Assembly: GCA_003971905.1 (NCBI GenBank)
Contig: RSEE01000009.1
Coordinates: 682,001-746,000, forward strand
Origin: Moniliella sp. 'wahieum'
Lineage: Eukaryota; Basidiomycota; Moniliellomycetes; Moniliellales; Moniliellaceae
Direction: 5' to 3'
Length of the DNA stretch: 64,000 bases
The position numbers and the translations under genes were made by a program. Shown here in pieces: positions 22,422-33,409 of the stretch. The notes beneath the pieces are model-generated. The model ran no database searches, was not told where the DNA came from, and saw only the letters and a program-made list of their open reading frames with translations. Position 1 is the first letter of the stretch. Every line of letters begins with the position of its first letter.

Positions 22422-24203
22422 TTACCAAGACAAGCCACTGCCCCGGGCGTGTCTGCCCTGCGGGCAGAGCGGGAAGAAGAAAGAGTTGAAGAGGTGTAGG
22501 TATCGCTTAGCTTGCCGCACGCGGAAGCGGGCAGGCTGTTGAGGTAGGCTGAGGTCGATTGGCCGGCGGCCAAGGGAGGGATGGCACCAACAGCAACTGG
22601 TCAAGGAAAGAGTAGAGGGTTTGGGATGGGTTGGGCAGTGCCAAGATGGGCTGGGTCGAGTGGCCATCTTAAAGTTCCAGAAGAAGGAACCAGCGCTGGC
22701 GGCGTAGGCGTTGACTTGGGTGGAAAAGTAGTTTTGGTTCCAGGTCAAGTCGTTCAGGCCCGAGATGAGCGAATATTGTCTTGGCCATGGGCACGGGGAA
22801 GCCGTCGTAACTTGTAACCGTGGCGCACACCCTCGAGTTGATCAAGGTTTGGTTGCTGACGCTAGGGAACCAGCCGGGGTAGGGGTTGTCGTTGATGACC
22901 AGCATCGACGCATTCTTGCCCGTCGCAAATGCCTTCCAGTGCTGGCTGGCTTGGGAGCAAAGCCATGGTGGAAGAACATGCTGTATCCGGCCTTCTGCAA
23001 GGTGGCGTACGAGCGCTCATAGAAGGCTTCGGTCACGTTAAGGTTGTTGCCCTGGCTGGCGTAGTATACGCCGTTGGGCTCATTGACGGGCGAGATGGCG
23101 CTGATGACCGACTTGTACGGGTGTACGAGAGCAATCACAAGCGGCTCAGCGGTTGGTCAGACCGGTCTTGGTTTCCTGGGTCCACCAGGCTGGTGCGGTA
23201 TGTTTCGGCCAGTCGATGGTCCCAGACTGCGATCAAAGATCAAATGGAATAAGGGCATTACGCGTCAGAAGACAGTCACAGGCCAGATTCTATAGACACT
23301 GGGAGAGGAGGGAGGGAGAAGGAAAGGGTACCAACCTGAGATCCCGGCATGCCATGCAGGTCGATCAACGCATACATCTGGCGCTTCCATAGCCACCCAA
23401 GCATGCGGGTGAGGTGGTACAGTTGGGTGGAGTTGACGTATGGTTCGTCGTTGGCCAGGGGAATAAAGGGCCAAAAGCCAATGGGGATGCGGACATTGTT
23501 AACACCGTGGCGGTAGAGCGTTTCAATGTCGGCCTCTGTAACCCAGCTGTCGTAGCGCTCGCTCAGCACCTGGGATGCCTGAGAACCGACAGTTTGGGTG
23601 AAATGCCACTCGTCGTAGTCGTTGGGGGCATGCTGGGTGAACCAGTCCTCGTCCATCCACCGTTCCAGGATCAGCCATCCCCGAGACTGACACCGAGCGC
23701 CTTTCTGCTGCTGTCAGCCCAGTCCCAGAAGGGCAGCGGGGTGATTTTGGAGGGATCATTGCCGCTGCTGTCGACATTACTGCCCGTGGGGGCTTGGCCA
23801 TCGCCGCTGGAAGAGGTGCTGCCGGTATGGACGGAGGAAGGCGTGGAAGCAGACTTGTCCGAATGGTGGCCATGCAGGCCGACACCCAGACCGGCACCTA
23901 GGCCGACGCCAAGGGCGACAAGCACGGCTGCCGCGACAAGGGCAATGAGCTTCTTGTGGGAGCCAAGCGACGGGGTGCGCTTGGCGGCGCCGGCGCCTGG
24001 GAGGGAGGCGTAGGGAGTGTGGTGGGCAGGAGCAGACGCACTGGCGTCGTGGTAGCCAGCGGATCGGTGTGTGGTGAGGGCCTGCTGGCTGGCGCCGGGC
24101 AGATGGAGGGCGAGTCGGAGGCGCCAAACTCCAAGCTGGCGTTGGGGTGGCCCAGGTCGGGCTTGGCGAGACCCGGGGCCGGGAGCGACTGGGTGGAGGC
24201 CAT
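22422..24203 (-). CDS. GH5 exo-beta-1,3-glucanase with N-terminal membrane anchor, frame-broken
   Basis: Glucan 1,3-beta-glucosidase acting on cell-wall beta-glucan. The start is taken at MASTQSLPAPGLAK (24203). A Ser/Pro-rich cytoplasmic segment is followed by a single hydrophobic helix near 23970-23880 (LVALGVGLGAGLGVGLHG), giving a type-II membrane protein. A Ser-rich stalk follows, then the GH5 domain: MDEDWFTQHAP, DEWHFTQTVG, GVNNVRIPIGFWPF and MYALIDLHGMPGSQ. After the intron at 23227-23335 come SGTIDWPKH, VISAISPVNEPNG (the NEP carries the acid/base glutamate, about 23076-23084), SMFFHHGF, YDGFPVPMAKTIF and AYAASAGSFFWNFK. The C-terminal tail reads SAYLNSLPASACGKLSDTYT. The nucleophile region (about 22770) lies at a frame break and I cannot assign it. 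Other breaks are near 23150, 22960, 22660 and 23990. The exact stop is uncertain; one frame stays open to 22166. Confidence 0.88.
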
Positions 24204-24281
24204 GGGGTTAGGCAAAATGAGTGTGGTGGCGCCGGGAAGAAGGGGGCGGCAGGAAGGGGCTGTGGGGGGAGGGGGGGATGT

Positions 24282-24362
24282 GGGGACGATGGGGACGATG
24301 GGGACGATGGGGACGATGGGGACGATGGGGACGATGGGGACGATGGGGACGATGGGGACGGT
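24282..24362 (+). repeat. 9-bp minisatellite, unit GGGGACGAT, 9 copies
   Basis: Eight identical 9-bp units followed by one variant (GGGGACGGT). It sits about 80-160 bp upstream of the glucanase start, so in its promoter or 5' leader. On the minus strand the unit reads ATCGTCCCC. Confidence 0.97.
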
Positions 24363-27087
24363 GGGCTAGGGAGGCTACGTGGGATGCGGATGAGCAGGCG
24401 GCGAGGGCAGGCCAGCGGGTGGGGGAGGCAATATGCTTTGGAAGCGGCCAGCAGGACGCGCAAGCCAAGGGTAGCGCCCAGGCTGCGCGCAGCAAGGCGG
24501 CCACTGCGCCACTGCCTGGCGCTGCCGCCTGGGGGTTGGATGCGCCCCAGTGCGCAGCCAGGCGCGCGTGGCGGGCCAGGGTGCTTCGGAGTCGGCCGTC
24601 CATATACTGGTGCACGGAGGCGTGCTGTGGCGGGCGCTCAGCTGAGCAGGCCAGGGTGCTGGGTGCTGCGTATGAGCTGCTTATTCTACGTCGCAGACGC
24701 TTCTGTCGCCCACCGAAGCACGCCGGCGGCCACACCAGGTGCGCAACGGCACAACGTATCCATCGTCTCGATCAGCCTCTGCCTCGGCAGCAGGCCAGCC
24801 GCTGTTCCTAGCCCAGCGCAGGCAGCCAGGCCAGGCCGTCAGGCAGGCTAGCAGGCCTAGCCAGCCAGCTCTACATGGCAAGCAGCCCGCCTCGCCACAA
24901 GAATGTACCCAACGCTGGAAGCGTTGACCGAGTACGACTCGGCAGTCCCCACTTGTGCCCAGCTACACTCCGTCCAATCCATCCGCACCTCCCCACGACC
25001 ATGCCCACTTTCTGACATGCGACGCCAGACCACGCATGGTGGCTGATGCGGCCGTGATCGACGGGATGCATGATGGAGGGTCTGACTAGCACCATTCGCG
25101 CGCGCGTGGGGTGCCGGTGGCAGGTGACATGGCACATGGGAGGCAGTGCAGGGGCAGTGTGGGTGGGCTGGCGGCGTAGGGGCAGTGGAAGAGCGCCGGC
25201 AGGGGTCCACCTGGGTCCACCCCGAGCATGGCATGCATCATGCACCATGCATCGTGCATCATGCATCGTGCGTGGGTTGGCCCCGCAGCGCGGTCTGCAT
25301 ACTGCCATGTGCCTGTTCCATGCAGCGTACTCCCTACTTGGCGCGAGGGGGTGGGCCTGAGGCTTGACATGCTGACAGGCAGTGCGAGTGCCTCGCTTAA
25401 CTGGCTTAATTGGCCACCACAACCGAACCAACCCGACCGTGCTTGCTTGGGTAAGCACGCACGTCTTTGTTGCATCCGTGCGCCCTCTCTGCACCAACTT
25501 GACGTGCAATCCAGTGCGTATATACGCAACAGGGAATGGGACGAGAGAGCCCCATCTTGTGCGTTTTCGCTCTGTGTTCGTTCCCTGTACTCGCACAGCG
25601 ACCTACGTCCCACCCTCCCCATCATCATGTCATGTGTCCTGTGCGCCATGAACTGCCCTCCCCTCCCCATCTAAGCACCGAGCAAAGGGGCACAGCAGGA
25701 TGCGAGGCCCCAAACCGCAGGGAAGACGAGCGTGCTATCCTACAGCTCCCCCTCCTTTTCCTCTTTCACCACTTTGGCACGAAAGAAACAAGCTCGATCG
25801 ATCCATCTCAACTAGCCATGTAAAAGTCGAGCGGCATCAACGTTCGACGTTCAACTGCTTCCGCTTATACGTGCCAGACAGGGGCCGTAGTGACAACAAG
25901 GGGATCGAGCCTCCGAAACCGAATCGTCATCATGAGCTTTTGCCTTGTTACCACTGCGGGTCCAGGCCCCCCAGTGAAGAACAAAGGGGTGGATCTACCC
26001 TTCGAACCATTCTGCACCTGTGGCCACCTCGTATCTTTTCTCCGTTGGGATTCTGTGCCATGCGGAGACCATCATACTGCCGCTTGCATTCGATCCGACT
26101 TGCCAACCCAGTCGATGCGACCCGCGCGCCAGGGCTGCCCTTGGTAGTCCACCACGGCCAACCGAGGCATCCGCCATCCTTCCTAACTTCAAACCTTGAT
26201 GGGTGCGGCCAGGTGTGGTGTGGGCAAGGCGTATGCACAGCAGTCGAGTGGCACCAGCACCATATCCCCGAGCGCTGGTGGCACCAACCATAGGACAACA
26301 CTGGCTTTGAGGCCAGGCACAGTATGATGCCATCCCGCGGTAACTAGTTCCCGTACCCCCCCTGTTCCCCCAGCCAAGACAGACCGTCGGGGCAAGCTCA
26401 GCCCAGCAGCCCAGCCTGGCTGCGCACACGCGAGCACTCTACTTCTGCCGTAACCCCACGCTTGCGGACCTGCGCCCACGTGGGTTCGCGAACGGTGGCT
26501 AGGCTGGGTTCCAAAACACCCCATCCGACGCCGCGCCACGCTGCCGTCCCAAACCACAACCGTGTGCTTCCTCACGGACCATCCCACATGCACCGAGGCA
26601 AAACCGGTTCAATGGAACTGCGATGGATGCTGCGGTGCAGCCAATGCGCCGGCACCATTGGGCGTGGGGATACAAGTCGAAGAAAGTCGAGGGCGATGGC
26701 AAGAGGGGTGAGCGCCGCCGTGGCTGTGGTCACTCTTGTTGGTGGGAACTGGTTTCTCGGATGGTGGGGGAACGGTGATTTTCACAGGGGGCTCGCTGCG
26801 AAACTACATCGTCTGCTTCCCTGGCCTGGTAGGTTCTGGCGCGGCTATAGCATCTGCGATTCGGGACTAGCTGCGCACCCCACCCAGCCTAGATACGGGA
26901 GGGAACTGGCGCAGCAGACTAGGAGCCTGGTGTGCCACCGTTCTGCCTACCTCGGGTTGGTCCCATGGTGTCGTCGGTCGCGCTGGGATAGAGAGGGATG
27001 GGCTTTTGTACGCATGGCAGTACGTTGGGGAGGGTAGGGAGGGGTAGGTGTAAGTACGAGGGCGGGCGGCTCGGGTCCGGCTCTGCT
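24363..27087. other. Long intergenic region, about 2.7 kb
   Basis: I find no gene. Many short ORFs overlap on both strands with no domain. It holds the glucanase promoter at the left end, the 3' UTR of the RBAP48 gene at the right, and a short ATGCATC heptamer array near 25231. Confidence 0.45.
25231..25274 (+). repeat. Heptamer array, unit ATGCATC (palindrome ATGCAT + C)
   Basis: About six consecutive 7-bp units (ATGCATC, ATGCACC, ATGCATC, GTGCATC, ATGCATC, GTGCGTG). Same design as the arrays at the right end of the window. Confidence 0.8.
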
Positions 27088-28433
27088 TCACTCCAACTCG
27101 GCCGGGTCGACGTGGCCATCGCCAGTGATGGTCTCTTTCGGTCGCCAGAGCTGCAGGACATTGTCCTCGGCCGTGGTGACGAGGTGCCAAGGGTCGTGCG
27201 GGGCCCAGGCCAAATCACAAGGGGAGGATGTATGACCGCCATGTTGGAACACGAGTTCCGGCGCGCCATCTTCCGCATCGCCCGGGTCCTGTTCTTGCCC
27301 GATCCGCGCCAAGTCCCACAGGTTCACGCGCCGATCGGAGCCGGCCGACGCGAGCACGGTCGCTTCCGTCGGCGAAAACGCCAGACCCAAGACCGAGTCG
27401 GTATGGTGTTCCAGCTGGTGAACCGGCTGGGCGAGGCAGCGCAGATCCCACACCCGAATCAGTCCCTCGGACCCGCCCGTGGCAAGGACCTGCGCGCCGG
27501 AAAACGCGTTCCAGCTCAGCGCGTTCACTTCCGCCTCGCCAGCCACGACAGCGTGCACAGGCCCAGCTTGACGAGCATCCCACACGTGCAGCATCTTGTC
27601 GTCGCCGACGCTGGCAAAGCGCTGGGACGAGGTAGGATCAAACGCGCAGTCTTCCACCACGCTCGTATGGCCACGGAAGGTGGTGAGCGGGTCGAGGCTC
27701 GTGCGGCCTTGGGCCGCAGCAACGTCCCATAAGCATACTGTCCTGTCCTCGCTCGCAGACAGCACGAGGCCGTCCTGTTGGCCGGACCAAGCCAGGCCGT
27801 ACCCTTCCTCGGTTTGTCCACGCAGGATCAGATCCGGCTTGAACGCATCCGTCTCGGGTTCGGCAGGGTGGGCAGAACGGTCAAAGACGTACAGGTCGCC
27901 CGTCACACCATGGCTCGCCACCAACGAGGGTTGCAACGGGTTGTACCGTGCCCGGTTCACATCGCCCTGGTGCACGATGCGCTGCACCATGGTCACGCGT
28001 GCATTCGGGGAGCCAGGCACGTCTGGCCAGCGCGCCAAAAGGGAGACGGGTCAGTAAGGCGTGCGTTCAGGCGCGGGCGGCGGTGGGGGGGGGGGGGAGA
28101 CCGTCTACGCACCCTCCTCTGCATCATGCAGGTCGGCCTTGCCACTGGCAACGGGCAATTGGACGCGCGCCACTTGGAGGTAATCCGTGTCTTGTTCGAC
28201 GTCTGGGTGCCGAGGAGGATGTGGTGGGCAGCGAAGCCAGGCCGGTCGGACGGCAGGCGATCGGGGAGCCACTGGCAAGTGAGCGAGGGCCACTCGAGCG
28301 CGTGGGTGACAAGCAGGTCGTAGAGGTAGGGCGAGTGCTTCTTCCACAGCTTGTATTCCTCGGCGGTGGTGGCGGGGTCACCTGCCTCGGCGTTGGCGGC
28401 AGTGGTCAGCTTCTCGACCAGTTGGGCATCCAT
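27088..28433 (-). CDS. Histone-binding WD40 protein of the RBAP46/48-MSI1 family
   Basis: Histone H3/H4 chaperone of the MSI1/HAT2/RBAP48 group, shared by CAF-1, HAT1 and chromatin-modifying complexes. Exon 1 (28113-28433) starts MDAQLVEKL and carries EEYKLWKKHSPYLYDLLV and HALEWPSLTCQWLP, the family's N-terminal histone-binding helix. The intron is 28023-28112 (GTGCGT...CCAG). Exon 2 gives the propeller: VQRIVHQGDVNRARYNPLQP, LRGQTEEGYGLAWS, FRGHTSVVEDCAFDP, VGDDKMLHVWDAR, VNALSWNAFS, GLIRVWDLRC, HHTDSVLGLAFSP, RRVNLWDLARIGQEQ, PCDLAWAPHDPWHLVTTAED and LQLWRPKETI, ending AELE at 27088. One frame break lies near 28190 in exon 1. Exon 2 is intact. Which of the paralogous roles it fills cannot be decided here. 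Confidence 0.92.
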
Positions 28434-28829
28434 GGTGGCGTGCGCGCAAAGCAGGGTGGTGGCAGCGCTGCGGCCCACACGCCTGCCCAACCACAGCAAC
28501 CAACCGCAGCCCCAAACGCCCCGCCGAGCGACACGCGTCTGGACTTGTCTGCTGCCGGCGCGGTTGCGTCGCGGCGCGAAGAGAGGCGATGGGCTTACCT
28601 CAGCTGCCGATGGAACCAAGCACGTCACGTGCCAGGGCCAGGATGCGCTTCCACAGCAAGTGCTTTGTATGATACACCACCTAAGCTATCTACCACTGAC
28701 GACAGTCGACTACCTTCTACCGCGTGCCACACCCCGCCCGGCCTCATCCGCCGTCCGCAGCCCCGCTCCGTCCAGTCCAAGATCCAAATGAAAGTGCACA
28801 GCCACCTGCGCGGCGCTGCGCAAGGCGGC
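28434..28829. promoter_or_regulatory. Short gap between DUF1765 stop and RBAP48-type start
   Basis: This 396-bp gap must hold the 3' end of the upstream minus-strand gene and the promoter of the WD40 gene. I identify no specific site. Confidence 0.35.
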
Positions 28830-31800
28830 TTAGTTGGGGTCGTTCCACAGCGCGGCCAGTTGACCGGCAACTGCGGCACCACCGACCGTTCGCCCTCGGG
28901 CTGGGACGACATGAACTCGTCGTGCTCATGGATCGTCTGTTCGTACTCGCGCAGCGACTGGACCGCATACACGTGCAGCTTGGCCGCGTAGCGTGGTTCG
29001 GCCTGGGCGATCCGGGCCAAGGGCGCCGCCGACGCCGGTACACTCCCGCCGGGCACCCCGGCCAGCGAGGGCGCCGCCCAACTTTGTCGTTCTGATCCCG
29101 ATCCCGACGCACCTTCGTCCGTGGCCGACGTCGAGTCTGTCTCGGACACCGACGGAGCGACCAAGTCCAGTGCCGGCCCCGGCACAAGGGAGGAACGTTT
29201 GGAAAACGCGCGGGACACGCGCGAGGAGCGAATGGAGTGGATCGACGCTGGCCGGCCGGGCGCCGGGCCGCCCACGCCAGGCGGACCAGGCGGCGGCGCA
29301 TGCGCCGTTTGCAGGTCAAACGTTGCGTCAAACGAGATGCGGTCCGAGGAGCTGGACGAGCGACGGCGCAAGGTGGTCGCGTGCTGAGGCAGCGAGGGGG
29401 AGGAGGTGGCACGGCGCAAGACTGACGGGTCCTCGGGGGCGTGCTGGACGTCGGAGCTGGCTGGTCACGGTCCCTAGACTGCAGCGAAGTAGTCGACCCG
29501 GTCCGCGCTGCCGGCAGTGCCGGCGGTGGCGACGGCATGTCGGGCTGAGACCCCGACCCGGATCCGCTCTTGCTGCCCGTTGGTCTTGCGCATCGAGCGC
29601 AACCATTTGGCCGCGCGCGATGCGGTCGACTTGACAGACGGGTGCTGCGGGTCCACGTCCCAATCCTCGGGCTTGCTCAGGTCGTCGTCCTCATCCGAGG
29701 AAGGCGGGAAATAATCCGGCGACGGCGATCGCTCGATGGAGCGGGTGCGCTTGATGGTACTGACAAACGAAAGGCGGCGCCGGGACCGGGTGTCGGGCTC
29801 GTCGCCCTCCTCTCCTCGGTCTCCGAAGCTGACTCGGCAGTTTCGGGAGAAAGTTCATCGTGCCGCTCACGGACCTCGTCGAGGCGATGATTGAAGAGTT
29901 GGGCGATGATCATGGCCGTCGAGTTGCGAGGATCTTCGGGAGGCGCAGGGAAATCCGTCAGATGGCCGAGGCGGAAGACGAGCAAATGCAAAAAGTAAGC
30001 ACGGATGAGGAAGGACCAGGAAAGGAAGAGTTTTTGGAAGATAGAGGTCTTGAGCAGAATGCCCTCTACAAACCGCATCCGGTTGGCCTTTGATGCGATC
30101 ATCAGAGCAAAGTTGGAGTAGGCAAACTAGATTCCCCATACCAATCCCAATCCCAATGTCAAATGTCAACGTCAGCAATCAGTCCATCCATCGCATGCGA
30201 TCCAAAAAAAAAGAGAGAGTAGCCATCAACTTACAGCAATCGTCCGCATCAGCGTCACGGCATGATCCGACTTTTCCAACAACATCTCCACCACTTCCAA
30301 CACAAATGGCAGATCCACCACCTCGTCCACTCCCCAATCTGCCGCCTCAATCGCCGCAAAGAGCGAGTCGGTCCAGTCCAGGAGACAAAACACACCCTGC
30401 ACGTCCCAGAGCGATGTGCGACGGAACAGGGTCTTGATCTGCGTGTCGATCATGGGCAGGAAAATGAGGCCTTGCACGCCACACAGCCGCACCGAGTCCA
30501 CCACCACCGCCGAGCACCGACGATTGGCCAAGTCCAAGTTACGTGGCTTGCCCGTCGTCGAGCCCACCAACACGTTCGCCGTCTCTCCCGCATTGAATGG
30601 GGACTTTTGCGAGCTGAGGGTGGTGACGCTCATCAGTTCGCGCTGGACGAGAGAAAGGCACTTTTGGTGGATGGAGGTGTTGATATGGGCAAAGCCCGGT
30701 ACGCCAAATACCATCCTCGGCTCAGCTTGCAGTTTTGAGATGGGGGGCGCAGAGCCACGCTTGGCTGCGCCGTACAACAAGCGCGCCAACTGCCGATGAA
30801 AGTTCCGACAAAAGGAGAAAAAGAGTTCAGAGTCGTCCGACTTCCACCGGCGCAGCCAGTTGCCGCCCATCTCGACCTTGACGTCCAAGCGGTTGATCAA
30901 ATACGACGTGCCAGCGTTGCCGGGCCCCATGCTGCCGGACGAGGTGCCCGGAGAGGGGAACTTTTGGCGCCAGCGACCACCCGCCTCAAACTGGGGGAGA
31001 TACGACTTGGCATTGCGGAAACAGTAAGGGCGCAAGTGAGCAGGGAACAGTGCCAGGTACTCGTCCCACCCTTGGTCCGTCTGGGGCTGGACCTGAGCCC
31101 AGCCGGCCTCTTCGGCCAGGTGGTCCAGGGAGGCGCGCTTGATGGGCAAATCACTCAACAGCTTGCCTGCCACGCCGTCGATCCGGAACAAGGCGATGGC
31201 CAACACGCGCCCAGAGAAGATCAACGTGTTTTGGTACACGCCCTTTTTGTTCATCTCACCAATCGCAAACTCACAGGCGCGGGAGAGGAGCGAAGTGTAG
31301 CGCTCCCGATCCATCTTGAGCGTGTAGCGCTCGCGGCCTGACTTGAGCGCACGCGCCGCACTGGCTGAGGAGGTGGAGGAGGTAGGCGAGGAGACATCGT
31401 CGCTTGACAGCGCTGCCGCCGACAGATTCTCACTTTCCAACAGGCACGCCAGCGACTCGAGAATCGCACCGCGGTCCGAGCTGGTGGTCACGTGGGGCAA
31501 CTCGGCCAACAGGCTCGTCACCCACTCAAAGAAGAGCGCACGGCGATTGTCGGGGCGGACAAAGGCGTTGGCCGGGCCACGCATCGGAAGTGGGCGTGCC
31601 AGGGGGACATACACTGAATACACACCCGGTCGCTCCAATTCGAGTTGGAGAAAGGGAAGAAGAACGCTGCGGAGCGGGACGGCCTTGTCCATCGGCAAAC
31701 GATCCGCGTCGGACAAGGGGGGCGCGGCGGCCGCGTTGGCTGGGGAAGAACAGCGTTGACGGAACTGATCCAGTGCATCCTGCACCTCGGCCCATGCAGA

Positions 31801-33000
31801 GGCAGGTAGACTGGGTGGCGGCTTGGCAGGTTCCTGTACCGCATCCGACGAATGCGACGTCGCTGTCGCCGAGTCGGCAAGCTCTCCGGTATGGTTGCCG
31901 AAGCAGGCGCAGCGGCGCCGGACGAATCGGGGCGGCCAGAGGAGGAGGAAGCAATGTCATCCGAGGGATGAAAGTCGTCGTCAGAGCCACGCGACATGAT
32001 ACTGCGGGAGGCAGTAGAAGTGCTAAACCTGCTGACCTCGGTCGGTGTGGGCAGGCGAGGTTCCCGGAGAACGGAGCGAAACCCGAGTCGGAAGAGGAGG
32101 CAGCGGCAGTGGAAGCAGCAGCGGCAGCCGCGGTAGCGGCATCTGCGTAAGGAACGCCGTTGGCCAAAGCGGGGTTGTGAAAGAGTTACGAGTACTGTCG
32201 CGTTGGCGCATGAAGGCGCCTGGGGGAGGAGGGACGTCGGATGGGGTGCTATCCGGTTCGGTCTTGTGGGCAGCGGCCGAGGCAGACGGAGAGGCAGCAT
32301 GCCGGTTTTCCAAGCGGGCCAGGGTCGTAGGGTCGGGCTGGAGCCGGGGCTCGGCCTCGACCGAGGTATCAGCGGATGCTCCGAAGGCGGAGAGGGATGT
32401 GTGGCTCGGCCAGGCGAGGGCGTTTCAGAGTGATCTTCGACGGTGCTGGAGGAGTCGAGTGGGAGGCAAGCGTGGCGGAGCGCGTTTTGATGCCCGTGTG
32501 CCGAGGAAGGCGGGGAGGTGGCGGGTTGCCGGCACTGAGGGCGAGGGTGAGGGTGAGGAGGCGGGAGCATGGGAAGTGCGGTCGAAGAGGGAGCCCGTGC
32601 CGGAAGGGAGGAGGGTGTCGATGGTGGGTGCGCGTTCGGCGACGCGGGTGGGGTCAGAGGGCTGGAGGCGGGCCGAGCCAGCGCGGGGGGTTGCGTCGGA
32701 GGCAGTGTCGGGTGGGGGCAGGGGGCGCGAGGCGGGGGCGGGACGCGGGTGGGAGGGACAACGACGGTGCTGGGGGGGGGCTGCGGGCGGGGGTCGGGGG
32801 CGGTGATGGGCGCGGGGGGCGGCCAGCGCGCATAGTCGCCCGCCTTGGCGGCGGCGGCGAGCAGGCGGCGGCGCTCGGCGGGGTGACGATAAGCGCGGAC
32901 ACGCGGGCGCCGGTGTGGGCGACGGGCAGCAGCACACGCCGGGCGGCGGGGGGGGCGTCGGGAGCGCCGGGGCGCGCACCGACGTCAGCAGCAGCAGCAT
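28830..33000 (-). CDS. DUF1765-type fungal protein
   Basis: Large fungal-specific protein of the DUF1765 family; function unknown to me. The N-terminus (33000 to about 31800) is Pro/Ser-rich and frame-broken. The conserved core is a clean ORF at 31785-30235, with LLPFLQLELERPGVYSVYVP, KKGVYQNTLIFSGRVLAIAL, NWLRRWKSDDSELFFSFCRN, GVQGLIFLPMIDTQIKTLFR and CLLDWTDSLFAAIEAADWGV. The intron is 30127-30234. It continues with ANRMRFVEGILLKTSIFQKL, FLSWSFLIRAYFLHLLVFRL and an acidic/Ser-rich stretch. After a break near 29540 come a second disordered region and a C-terminal motif, LREYEQTIHEHDEFM...VPQLPVNWPALWNDPN, ending in TAA at 28830-28832. The start is uncertain; 33000 is one candidate ATG. The family assignment rests on memory of the domain. 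Confidence 0.78.
30127..30234 (-). other. Intron in the DUF1765 gene
   Basis: GTAAGT donor at 30234 and ATCTAG acceptor at 30127; 108 bp. It joins LMRTIA to FAYSNFALMIASKANRMR in frame, restoring a conserved block. Confidence 0.8.
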
Positions 33001-33409
33001 GGCGGTGGCGGTGGGGAGAGCATCCACGCCCGCAGCCGAGGGGGCCGCGGCGACGCGTGAGCGCGGTGGGTGAGCGTGGGCGTGGCGCCGCCAGCCCACC
33101 GGCCCTGGCGGGCTGGGGGCACGGCGCCAGTCTTGCGCCCGCTGCGCGCGCCCGGGGCTGCGGGCATTAGCGCTTGCATAGCGCTTAGTCTTGCCCCGGC
33201 GACGGGGGTTGCACCGATGCGCCAGCGGTGGGTCCTTACGTACGCAGGCACGGCGCCGGGACGCCCGCCTGAAACGTTCAGGGGACGGCGCCCAAAAGAC
33301 ACGCGCCGCTGAAAAACGGCTGAGGTCAGCAACTTTTGCTGCTGCTGGGCTGCGCGCCGATCTGCCTGCTGGTCCCCCACCGCTCCTCCTTCCCGCCGGC
33401 GTGCTGGGC
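33001..33409. other. GC-rich divergent intergenic region
   Basis: Separates the presumed start of the DUF1765 gene from the zinc-finger gene, so it probably acts as a bidirectional promoter. Very GC-rich; no site recognised. Confidence 0.35.

Noticed and set aside
21933-22499. 188-codon Lys/Arg-rich plus-strand ORF
   Set aside because: Lies opposite the glucanase 3' UTR and end; composition is that of A-rich DNA and no domain is seen.
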